A DNA stretch of 64,000 bases from Pseudomonas sp. KBW05 (GTDB taxonomy: Bacteria; Pseudomonadota; Gammaproteobacteria; Pseudomonadales; Pseudomonadaceae). Below are positions 55,435 through 63,346 of this stretch, one piece after another; the stretch's first letter is position 1, and each line of letters begins with the position of its first letter. The stretch lies in contig NZ_QAJM01000014.1 in the NCBI RefSeq assembly GCF_003852405.1, forward strand, positions 312,969-376,968, read 5' to 3'. The position numbers and the translations under genes were made by a program. The notes below the pieces were generated by a model, which searched no databases, was not told the DNA's origin, and worked only from the letters and a program-made list of their open reading frames with translations.

Positions 55435-56411
55435 TTCCACAGCCCGATCTTGGTCAGTTCTTCCTGGAAGTTGGCGCGGGTGATCAGGGTCACTTCGTCC
55501 ATGGCCGTGTACTTCGCGGGCTCCTTGCCGGTGGTGACCCACTCGTACATCGCCAGCGCGGTGTTGTAGCCCTCGATGTGCGGACTCGGCAGCATGGAGC
55601 CAAAGAAGCCGCTGTCGGCTTTCTTCAATTCACCGATGGCGTCGGTGCCATTGATGCCGATACCGATCACATTGGCCGCCTTGAAGCCGGCGCTTTCGGT
55701 GGCGCGTACGCCGCCGAGCACGGTGTTGTCGTTCATGCCGCCGATGATCAGGTTTTTCGCGGCGCTGGGCAGTTTGACCAGGGCCGAGTTGGTGGCGTCC
55801 ATGCTGCCGGGAACATCGAGGGTTTTCAGCGCGGCGGTGAGGATGTGGTCCTTGGGAATGCCGGCGTCTTCGAGGGATTTGATCGAGCCGTCGGTGCGTT
55901 TTTTACCGGTGTCGAGTTCGTTGTAGGTGTTGATCACGGCGTAGGTGTCTTTCCAGTCCCAGCCGCGTTTTTTCGCTTCGGCGGCCATGGCCGCGCCCTG
56001 CTTCTGGCCCACTTCAAACGCCGCCATACCGAGGTACGGCACGTCTTCCATGAAGTTGCCCTTGGCATCGACGAAGCGATCATCCACCGCCATCACTTTC
56101 AGGCCGTTGGCCTTGGCCTTGGCGACAATGGCAGGGCCGAGGGACACGTCCGGTGGGCAGATCACAAAGCCCTTGGCGCCGTTGGCGGCGAGGCTGTCGA
56201 TGGCCGACAGGGTTTTCTCGCCATCGGGCACGGCAATCTTGATCACCGTGAACCCGTGTTCCTTGCCGGCTTTTTCGGCGAAGGCCCATTCGGTCTGGAA
56301 CCACGGCTCTTCGGCCTGCTTGACCAGGAAGCCGATCTTCACTTCTTCGGCGAATGCCACACCGCTGAAGGCCATCGCAAGGGCCAGGGTGCCGAGTGTC
56401 TTCTTCAACAT
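55431..56411 (-). CDS. araF: L-arabinose-binding periplasmic protein AraF
   Basis: 326 residues. Signal peptide 1-21 (LGTLALAMAFSGVAFA), then a type I periplasmic-binding fold (EEVKIGFLVKQAEEPWFQTEW, NDNTVLGGVRATESAGF). The mature start and length match AraF of E. coli. It lies 30 bases after the SDR gene. Confidence 0.94.
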   Translation of the reverse strand: MLKKTLGTLALAMAFSGVAFAEEVKIGFLVKQAEEPWFQTEWAFAEKAGKEHGFTVIKIAVPDGEKTLSAIDSLAANGAKGFVICPPDVSLGPAIVAKAKANGLKVMAVDDRFVDAKGNFMEDVPYLGMAAFEVGQKQGAAMAAEAKKRGWDWKDTYAVINTYNELDTGKKRTDGSIKSLEDAGIPKDHILTAALKTLDVPGSMDATNSALVKLPSAAKNLIIGGMNDNTVLGGVRATESAGFKAANVIGIGINGTDAIGELKKADSGFFGSMLPSPHIEGYNTALAMYEWVTTGKEPAKYTAMDEVTLITRANFQEELTKIGLWK

Positions 56412-56441
56412 GAACCACCTCTTCTTGTTATTGGAAAAGTG

Positions 56442-57263
56442 TTAGTCGTGGTACATCACAGACCGCCCGCCATCGATCATCAGGCAGGTGGCATTGATAA
56501 AGGGCGCCTCGTCGGTGGCCAAAAACAGCGCGGTCATCGCCACCTCGACCGGTTGGCCGATGCGCTTGGGCGGGTGCAGGTCGAAGGCGCGCTGGCGCTC
56601 GGCGTGGGGGTCGGCAAAGCCGTTCCAGTAATCGACGTTGAGTTGGGTCTCGATATAGCCCGGCGCGATGGCATTCACGCGGATGCCCTTGGGCGCGTAT
56701 TCGATGCCCAGCGCCCGGGTCAGGCCGAGCAGGCCATGCTTGGCCACAGGATAGGGAAAGCAGCCGGGAATGATGTGGCTGGAATGGGTGGAGGCGATAT
56801 TGATGATGTTGCCGATGCCCTGCGCAATCATGTGCGGCAACACCGCGCGGCAGCCGAACCAGGCGCCGTCGAGGTCGATGGCGAAGCAACGGCGCCAGTC
56901 TTCGTCGCTCATTTGCAGCGGGTCGCGGAACACGTTGACCCCGGCGCAGTTGACCAGCACGTCGACGCGACCGAAGCGTGCGATGGCCAGGTTGACCAGC
57001 GACTGCCATTGCTCGTTTGAGGTGATATCGACGGGTTGCGCGTAGATTTCAGCGCCGCGTTCGCGCCAGTGGGCGGCGACTTTCTCGACCTTTTCGGCCT
57101 GGATATCGGCGATGACCAGGCGCGCCTGCTGGGCCTGGAAGCACGCGACGATGGCCTCGCCAATGCCTTGGGCGGCGCCGGTGATGATCACCACCTTGTC
57201 TTTGAGCCGCTCGCCATAGGTTGGCTCGGGCACGGCGGGGAGTGACAACGGTTGTGCCTGCAT
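56442..57263 (-). CDS. SDR-family sugar dehydrogenase (arabinose/galactose/fucose dehydrogenase-like)
   Basis: 273 residues. Rossmann motif TGAAQGIGE (29-36), NCAG (104-108), catalytic S158, Y171 and K175 (YPVAK). First gene of SDR-araF-araG-araH, so it probably oxidises the imported sugar (L-arabinose to L-arabinono-lactone is the natural reading; inference). The non-phosphorylating downstream enzymes (lactonase, dehydratases) are not in this window. Confidence 0.85.
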   Translation of the reverse strand: MQAQPLSLPAVPEPTYGERLKDKVVIITGAAQGIGEAIVACFQAQQARLVIADIQAEKVEKVAAHWRERGAEIYAQPVDITSNEQWQSLVNLAIARFGRVDVLVNCAGVNVFRDPLQMSDEDWRRCFAIDLDGAWFGCRAVLPHMIAQGIGNIINIASTHSSHIIPGCFPYPVAKHGLLGLTRALGIEYAPKGIRVNAIAPGYIETQLNVDYWNGFADPHAERQRAFDLHPPKRIGQPVEVAMTALFLATDEAPFINATCLMIDGGRSVMYHD

Positions 57264-57307
57264 CGCTTCACCTGTTTTATTTTTGGTAGTGAGTGCTGAT
57301 GCAGGCG

Positions 57308-57337
57308 ACTATAAACCGATCTTTTGAAACATCTCAA
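57308..57337 (-). promoter_or_regulatory. Promoter and operator candidate of the SDR-araFGH operon
   Basis: On the minus strand, TTGAGA (57337-57332), 18-base spacer, TATAGT (57313-57308). TTGA-AACATC-TCAA (57324-57337) is a 4+4 palindrome overlapping the -35, a plausible IclR binding site. Confidence 0.5.
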
Positions 57338-57378
57338 TATATAAATTTGCATCCCACATTATGAGCAAAATGCAAAAA

Positions 57379-57471
57379 AATGTGGGAGCGGGCTTGCTCG
57401 CGAATGCGGTGTGTCAGTCACACATTAATTGACTGGCCCACCGCATTCGCGAGCAAGCCCGCTCCCACATT
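57379..57471. repeat. REPIN (GAGCGGGC family)
   Basis: ATGTGGGAGCGGGCTTGCTC / complement, between the SDR promoter region and the GNAT stop. Confidence 0.9.
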
Positions 57472-57501
57472 TTGATCTTCAATGCTTTCGGGAGGGTATT
57501 T

Positions 57502-57981
57502 TCAACCCAGCGCAAAATCCCGCAGCGCATCGCCTTCCATGCGATAACGCACCCACTCTTCCTGCGGCTGCGCGCCAATGGATTTGTAAAAGGCAATCGC
57601 CGGTTCGTTCCAGTCCAGCACGCTCCACTCGAACCGCCCGCAACCGTTGTCAAAAGCGATCTTGGCCAGGTGGCGCAGCAACTTCTTGCCTGCCCCGCCG
57701 CCGCGTTGTTCCGGGTTGATGTAGAGGTCTTCGAGGTACAGGCAGTTGCTGCCCAGCCACGTGGAATAGCTGAAAAAGAACACCGCGAAACCAATCGGCA
57801 AGCCGTCGCGCAAACAGATCAGGCCATGGGCGGTGGCGCCCTCGCTGAACAGGCTGCGCTCGATGTCCACCACGCTGGCGATCACTTCGTGCCGGGCCTT
57901 CTCGTACTCGGCCAGTTCGGTGATGAAAGTCAGGATCTGCGCAGCATCGCTGGGCACGGCGGGGCGAATCTCGATGGTCAT
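57502..57981 (-). CDS. GNAT-family N-acetyltransferase
   Basis: 159 residues from the ATG at 57981 (MTIEIRPAVP). Acetyl-CoA pyrophosphate loop RGGGAGKKLL (about 104-113) and the C-terminal NEPAIAFYKSIGAQ of the spermidine/diamine acetyltransferase-like group. The substrate is unknown. Diverges from the MFS gene. Confidence 0.9.
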   Translation of the reverse strand: MTIEIRPAVPSDAAQILTFITELAEYEKARHEVIASVVDIERSLFSEGATAHGLICLRDGLPIGFAVFFFSYSTWLGSNCLYLEDLYINPEQRGGGAGKKLLRHLAKIAFDNGCGRFEWSVLDWNEPAIAFYKSIGAQPQEEWVRYRMEGDALRDFALG

Positions 57982-58165
57982 GGGCGAGCCTTGGGCAATT
58001 GCAAAGCACACATACTAAGGGGGTTTGATGACTGATTGCAGTGCATTTTGATAGGCACCGTTACTCCGTCACCTGGTAACGCTGGCACCAGCAACCACAC
58101 AACAATCGCCCTGCGCGTGCATGGTAAAAAGTTGCGCATAATTCCAACGACGTCCAGGCCTTCCC

Positions 58166-59368
58166 ATGCATGCCTCATCCCCGGTGAGCACCAAGCTGTT
58201 CGCCCTGTTTTGCCTTGCCAGTTTTTTGCTGTCGCTGTCTTACGGCTCGACCTTTTTGCTGTCGCTGCTGATTCATACACGCGGCGGTGACGAGCACGAT
58301 GCGGGCAGTGTGATTTCCACGGCGATGCTCAGCACTTTTGTGGCGGTGATGATCTCCGGGCACTTATCCGATGCATGGGGCGCGGCCCGCACGATTGCCG
58401 GGATGGGCTTGCTGTTGGTGGTGGCCTGCCTGGGATTTGCGCTGATGCCCGGCTTTGGCCAGGGCTTGCGGGTGTTTGGCCTGGCCTTGGGCCTGGGTTG
58501 GGGGGTGTTCTATACCTTGGGTCCGATCATCGTCGCGATGTTGGTTGCACCAGAGCAACGGGCCAAGTACTTCGCGTTGCTGTCGGGCAGCATGATGAGT
58601 GGCATCGGTGCCGGGCCATTGCTGGGGCGTGCGGCGAGTGCGCTGGGGTTGCCGCTGACCACGGCGTTTTACATCGCCGCACTGGCCAGCCTGGTTGGGG
58701 TGCTGGTGTTTTGGCGCCTGAGCCGGCATCTCAAGCAGGAAGCGACAGTGGCGAAAATCTCCTGGGCCGCCACGCGCCAGGTGCTGTCCTCCAAAGCAGC
58801 GTTCGCGATCATCATGGTCGGCCTCGGCGGTTGCGTGTTTGGCGGGTTGTCGTCGTTCCAGACCAGCTATGCGGCGGCGCACGCGCTGGACTATTCGCTG
58901 TTCTTTGGCGGCTTCCTGAGCGCGGCGATCACCAGCCGCTTGCTGATCGCCGGGTGGGTGGTCAAGCGTGATGCCTACGCCGCGGCGTGTGTGTTGTCGG
59001 GGCTGATGCTGCTGTCGGTATTGATGTTTGGCTTCACGGTGTCGGGGCCCTTCAGTTACCTGCTGGCGGCGGTCACCTTGGGCGTGGGTTACGGCCTGAC
59101 GTACTCGGTGATCAACGGGTTGGTGGCCAATGAAGCACCGGCGGGCACCACGCCCCAGGCGCTGTTGCTGTTCAGCCTGGGCTACTTTGTCGGGGTGTTC
59201 GGGTTTCCGTTGCTGGCGGGGCGGATCATCGTCGAATACGGGCTGACGACCTTGCTGCTGACGGTCGTGGCAGTGGCGCTGTGCAATTGGTTGATCACCG
59301 TGGTGCGGCTGATCTGGCGCCGTTCGTCGCCAGCCAGGCACCAACAGCCGATGGGGGCGGACCAATAG
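58166..59368 (+). CDS. MFS transporter
   Basis: 400 residues, 12 predicted TM helices. Motif A-like GHLSDAWGAARTIAGMGL follows TM2, and a second half-repeat is visible. Sugar or drug efflux cannot be decided. Downstream is a short gap and the small secreted protein gene on the same strand. Confidence 0.9.
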   Translation: MHASSPVSTKLFALFCLASFLLSLSYGSTFLLSLLIHTRGGDEHDAGSVISTAMLSTFVAVMISGHLSDAWGAARTIAGMGLLLVVACLGFALMPGFGQGLRVFGLALGLGWGVFYTLGPIIVAMLVAPEQRAKYFALLSGSMMSGIGAGPLLGRAASALGLPLTTAFYIAALASLVGVLVFWRLSRHLKQEATVAKISWAATRQVLSSKAAFAIIMVGLGGCVFGGLSSFQTSYAAAHALDYSLFFGGFLSAAITSRLLIAGWVVKRDAYAAACVLSGLMLLSVLMFGFTVSGPFSYLLAAVTLGVGYGLTYSVINGLVANEAPAGTTPQALLLFSLGYFVGVFGFPLLAGRIIVEYGLTTLLLTVVAVALCNWLITVVRLIWRRSSPARHQQPMGADQ

Positions 59369-59402
59369 AGGGTAAGGACAATCATCCTAAGGAGACACAC
59401 TC

Positions 59403-59723
59403 ATGAAGCATTCCCAGTTTGCTGCCCTCGCCCTCACCGGCCTGTTGTCTGCGGTTTCCCTGAGTGGTTTTGCGGCCACGTCGTCCACCGGCCCGACCAA
59501 CCCGTCTACCAGCGAGACCCAGAAATCCATGGGCACCGGCATGGAGATCAACGGCGGCGCCGTCGACAACAGCAACAGTGCCGACCCGCACACCAAAGGC
59601 CAGGACACCCAGCGCCAGGCACCCGCTGCCGTGGGCAATGGCAAGATGGGGCCGGCGGTGAATGAGCCGAAGGTGCACAAGGATGACAACCTGCCGGGTG
59701 CGCCGAAGCAGCCGGCAGAGTAG
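59403..59723 (+). CDS. Small secreted protein, Thr/Ser/Asn-rich
   Basis: 106 residues. AAGGAGAC precedes the ATG. Signal peptide 1-24 (ALTGLLSAVSLSGFAA). The mature part is polar and low-complexity (Ser, Thr, Asn, Gly) and ends PGAPKQPAE. No Cys. Probably disordered in the periplasm. Function unknown. Confidence 0.72.
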   Translation: MKHSQFAALALTGLLSAVSLSGFAATSSTGPTNPSTSETQKSMGTGMEINGGAVDNSNSADPHTKGQDTQRQAPAAVGNGKMGPAVNEPKVHKDDNLPGAPKQPAE

Positions 59724-59759
59724 TTTCGTCGCACACACAGCCAGACTGTGGCGGGCTTT

Positions 59760-59848
59760 TGTGGGAGCGGGCTTGCTCGCGAATGCGGTGTGTCAGCCAC
59801 ACATTAATTGACTGATACACCGCCTTCGCGAGCAAGCCCGCTCCCACA
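59760..59848. repeat. REPIN (GAGCGGGC family)
   Basis: TGTGGGAGCGGGCTTGCTCG / complement with a centre TCAGCCACACATTAATTGAC, between the convergent small secreted protein and PfkB genes. Confidence 0.9.
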
Positions 59849-59862
59849 GTTTTTGATTGGGT

Positions 59863-60768
59863 TTATTCAGTGAGAAGCGCGTCTACTTCGGCAGTGCCGG
59901 GTGATGTGGCCGGGCCCCAGCGTGTCACGGCCAGCGCCGCTGCGGCATTCGCTCGGCGCGCCGCTTGGGCGGGCGTCAAGCCACTCGCCAACCCAGCGAT
60001 AAACACACCCGCATGGGCGTCCCCTGCACCATTGCTGTCCACGGCCTTCACCTTGAAGCCCGGCACGTGTTGCTCGTTCACCCAGCAGCCGTTCGGCCCA
60101 TCCCGAACCACGCGCAATGCGCCCTCGGGCAGATGGCGTTGCAGGTCGCCCAAGGCTTGCGCCAGCGAATCCGCACCGGTAAATGCCAAGGCTTCCGGGC
60201 CGTTGCTGGTCCAGATATCGATGCGCGGCAGCAACGCGACCATCAACGGCGAATCCACCGCCCTGACCAGCGGGCCCGGGTCGAACACCACGCGGATCTC
60301 ACGCGGCAGCGCCAGCAACCAATCGAGCAACGCCTGCGCCTTGCCGTCCAGCAACAAGCTGTAGCCGCTGACGTAGACATAGTCGTCCGCACGCGGCAGC
60401 ACGCCGGCCAAATCCTCGGCGCTCAAATCTCCCTCGGCGCCGAGGTGGGAAATGAACGTGCGCTCGGTGCTCGCCTCGGTCAGAGACACACATAAGCCGG
60501 TGTCTTTATCGGTGCTGGCCACCAGGGCCATCTCCACGCCTTCGGCCTGCATCGCCGCGCGCGCCAGGTCGCCAAAACGGCCATTGCCGTGGCGCCCGAG
60601 GTACACCACCGGCAAGCCATTGCGCTTGGCGGCGGCCATCACGTTGAAACCGCCGCCGGCTTCAAAACTGGCAGACCGCGCCAGCACATCGCCGCCGCTG
60701 ACGGGCAGGGAATCCAGGGCCATGACCAGGTCGACGATGACCTGGCCGGTATGCAGCAATCTAGACAT
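59863..60768 (-). CDS. PfkB-family (ribokinase-like) carbohydrate kinase
   Basis: 301 residues from the ATG at 60768. GGGFNVMAA (38-46) is the substrate/lid signature and SNGAGDAHAG (245-254) carries catalytic base D250. Ribokinase-like kinases phosphorylate ribose, nucleosides or pseudouridine. It overlaps the NCS1 permease gene stop by 8 bases. Together with the ADP-ribosylglycohydrolase-family gene, phosphorylation of a freed ribose or ribosyl product is expected (inference). Confidence 0.9.
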   Translation of the reverse strand: MSRLLHTGQVIVDLVMALDSLPVSGGDVLARSASFEAGGGFNVMAAAKRNGLPVVYLGRHGNGRFGDLARAAMQAEGVEMALVASTDKDTGLCVSLTEASTERTFISHLGAEGDLSAEDLAGVLPRADDYVYVSGYSLLLDGKAQALLDWLLALPREIRVVFDPGPLVRAVDSPLMVALLPRIDIWTSNGPEALAFTGADSLAQALGDLQRHLPEGALRVVRDGPNGCWVNEQHVPGFKVKAVDSNGAGDAHAGVFIAGLASGLTPAQAARRANAAAALAVTRWGPATSPGTAEVDALLTE

Positions 60769-62227
60769 GGTGGCTCTCAACTAACGCCGGGCGACGATCA
60801 GCCGCGCCGCCCAGTACCGCATAAATCCCACCGGCCACCAGGAAAGTCACGATCCAACCCAGGCCGTTGTGGCCCAACCAGGAGTCAGACAGCGGCCCGG
60901 CGAACCAGATATTTTCGGCGGTGGTACCAATGGTGGTGAAGCTGAAGCCCAGCACAATCGCCACCGCCCACGCGCCGAACGCACGCCATTCCACGCCGCC
61001 GCGATACCAGTAGGCGCTGCTGGGGCTGACGTCCAGCAAGTCCTTGGGGCTGTAGTAGTGACGGTGGATCAGGTCGACCACGAAGATCCCGACCCACGCG
61101 GTAATTGGCACCGCCAGCAGCGAGATGAAGGTGATGAATGGGCCGTAGAAGCTGTCGGCGATCAGCATGAAGTAGATGGAACCGGCAAAGATCGCGACGA
61201 TATCGACGATCACCGCGTGCACGCGCTTGACCTTCAAGCCGAGGGTCAAGGTGGTGAGGCCCGCCGAGTACACCGAGAGGTTGTTGGACAGCAGCAACCC
61301 GCCGAAGGCCGTGATCAGGTACGGCACGGCCATCCAGGTCGGCAGCATATCGCGGATCGCGATGATCGGGTCGGTGGCCGAGGCCAGGTCATTGTTGCCC
61401 ACCGACAGCAGGCCGCCGAGGGTGATCAGCAACACCAGCGGAATGCCCGCGCCAAACGCCGCCGACGCCACCAGGCGCACGGCCTTGACGCTGCGGCGCT
61501 GGTAACGCGACATGTCGGCACCGGCGTTGGCCCAACCAATCCCGGTGCCAGCCGCCATGGTGCCGACGCCGATGATCATCGCGCTGAGCGGCGCCGGGGT
61601 CGCATTGAACACGGCGCTCCAGTCGATGGTGGCGCACAGGAAGCCGCCCACCAGCAGGTTCAGCGCGCCGAACACGTAGGTCGCCCACTTCTGGATCACC
61701 AGCAAAGTGGCGTGGCCCAGACCGGACACTGCCAGGGTCAGCAGCACAAAAATGGCGATAAACAGCAGGGTCAGCAGGGGTGCGCTTTTCGCGGCGACGG
61801 GCGAACCAAACAGGATCGAGCACAACGACAGCAGCACGAAGGCGGCGGTGGTGGTGTTAACAGTTTCCCAACCCAGGCGCGACATCAGCGAGACCAGCGT
61901 CGGGCCGATATTGCCGCGCACGCCGAAGATCGCCCGGGACAGCGTCAGGCTCGGCGCACGCCCACGCCGGCCGGCGATAGAGATGATGCCCACCACGGCG
62001 AACGAACCGGCCGCGCCAAGGATCGCAACGATGATCGCCTGCCAGATGGCCAGGCCACGAAACGCCACCAGCGTCGCGCCCAAGGGCAAACCGAGGATGC
62101 TGATATTGGCCGCGAACCATACCCAGAACAGTTGCAGCGGATGGCCGTTGCACTCGCCTTCCGGGACCGGCTCGATGCCGCGTGTTTCCAGTTGCCCGGC
62201 GCTTTGGCCGGAAGAGGTGTTGCTCAT
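60761..62227 (-). CDS. NCS1-family purine/cytosine permease-like transporter
   Basis: 488 residues, about 12 TM helices. Purine-cytosine permease family: WFAANISILGLPLGATLV, TGIGWANAGADMSRYQRR. It would import a nucleobase or nucleoside. Second NCS1 carrier in the window, but of a different subgroup from 15.6-17.1 kb. Located between the ADP-ribosylglycohydrolase-family gene (117-base gap) and PfkB (overlap). Confidence 0.92.
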   Translation of the reverse strand: MSNTSSGQSAGQLETRGIEPVPEGECNGHPLQLFWVWFAANISILGLPLGATLVAFRGLAIWQAIIVAILGAAGSFAVVGIISIAGRRGRAPSLTLSRAIFGVRGNIGPTLVSLMSRLGWETVNTTTAAFVLLSLCSILFGSPVAAKSAPLLTLLFIAIFVLLTLAVSGLGHATLLVIQKWATYVFGALNLLVGGFLCATIDWSAVFNATPAPLSAMIIGVGTMAAGTGIGWANAGADMSRYQRRSVKAVRLVASAAFGAGIPLVLLITLGGLLSVGNNDLASATDPIIAIRDMLPTWMAVPYLITAFGGLLLSNNLSVYSAGLTTLTLGLKVKRVHAVIVDIVAIFAGSIYFMLIADSFYGPFITFISLLAVPITAWVGIFVVDLIHRHYYSPKDLLDVSPSSAYWYRGGVEWRAFGAWAVAIVLGFSFTTIGTTAENIWFAGPLSDSWLGHNGLGWIVTFLVAGGIYAVLGGAADRRPALVESHHV

Positions 62228-62291
62228 GAAGGGATACTCCGGGTGCCGATATTGTTGTGGTTGTGGCAGAGGTTCTATTCAACTCGGTTGA

Positions 62292-62332
62292 ATGTGGGAG
62301 CTGGCTTCTGTGGGAGCTGGCTCCCACATTTT
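62292..62332. repeat. REP remnant (GAGCTGGC family)
   Basis: TGTGGGAGCTGGCTTC followed by TGTGGGAGCTGGCTCCCACA: two collapsed REP arms between the permease and ADP-ribosylglycohydrolase-family genes. Confidence 0.7.
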
Positions 62333-62344
62333 TATCGGTGGCGC

Positions 62345-63346
62345 TTATCGAATTGCGAGCAGCCCTTCGACCAGCGGCTGCAAGTCCAAACCATTCACCC
62401 GCTTGACCTGCTCCACCATCTCCTGCGGCCAGCACTGCATGCCCAGGCAGGCACCCAGCATGGCGCCGAGAATCGCGGCGATGGTGTCGGTGTCGCCGCC
62501 AAGGCTGGCGGCCAGGCACAGGGCTTCGAAGGCATTCATCTCGCCCACCGCCACTTGCTGGGCCAGGGCAAACGACACCACCACCGACTCCTGGGACGCA
62601 ACCGAGGTGCCGATCAACTCGTAGAGCAAATCGGCAAACAAGGCTTTATCACCACTGCCGACACTCAAGGTGCGCGCCCAGCTGATACGGGTGGAGATGC
62701 GCCCGCCAGCGATCCAGTGGCCATGGTGCTCGGCCTGCTGGGCAATCTGGGTGCCGATGTTCAGTGCTTCGCCCAGGTCCACGCCGTTGATGCCGGCCGA
62801 GACCACGGCCGCCACGGCGGCGGCGCTGGAGATGCCCAGGCTGGTGTTGTGGGTGACCTGGCACGCCTGGATCACGGCCTGGATAAAGTGCGCGGGGTCG
62901 CTGACATCGGCGGCAATACCGACGGGCGTGATACGCATCGCCGCGCCATTGGTGGTGCCATAACGCCCGGACTCTTCCGGCGTGTGGCCGGCGAGGATCA
63001 TGTCGATCGCGCGTTTGGTCGAGGGGCCGAGCAAATCCTGGGAGCCCTTGGCGCGCATCACCGCCTCCCAGTCGATCAGGCGCTGGGCAAGCACGGTGGG
63101 TTCGATGCGGCCTTGGCCTTCTACCAGCAACTCGCCCACCAGGATCGCCTGCTCAGTGTCATCGGTGATGGAACCGGCGGGCATGTCTGGCGCGATGGGT
63201 TGGTCGGCGCCGGCATCTTCCAGAGCGGTGATGGCACCGAAGCGGGCGCGCACTTGCTCGCGGCTCAAGGACTGGGTCGGCATGCCCAGGGCGTCGCCCA
63301 AAGCCAGGCCATAGAACGCGCCGAGGGCGCGGTTGTGCGGGGTCAT
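62345..63346 (-). CDS. ADP-ribosylglycohydrolase-family protein
   Basis: 333 residues, DraG/ARH fold. Dinuclear Mg2+ ligands T61-D62-D63 (ITDDTEQA) and D285/D287 (GGDTDTIAAI). Family members cleave N-glycosidic bonds of ADP-ribosylated targets or of small ribosyl compounds. Here the operon context with a permease and a sugar kinase favours a catabolic role on a ribosylated small molecule. The ATG overlaps the GntR stop by 4 bases. Confidence 0.9.
   Translation of the reverse strand: MTPHNRALGAFYGLALGDALGMPTQSLSREQVRARFGAITALEDAGADQPIAPDMPAGSITDDTEQAILVGELLVEGQGRIEPTVLAQRLIDWEAVMRAKGSQDLLGPSTKRAIDMILAGHTPEESGRYGTTNGAAMRITPVGIAADVSDPAHFIQAVIQACQVTHNTSLGISSAAAVAAVVSAGINGVDLGEALNIGTQIAQQAEHHGHWIAGGRISTRISWARTLSVGSGDKALFADLLYELIGTSVASQESVVVSFALAQQVAVGEMNAFEALCLAASLGGDTDTIAAILGAMLGACLGMQCWPQEMVEQVKRVNGLDLQPLVEGLLAIR

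Noticed and set aside
94-62332. Regularly recurring palindromes as a CRISPR array
   Set aside because: Copies are scattered over the window, head-to-head pairs without spacers of regular length, and no cas genes.
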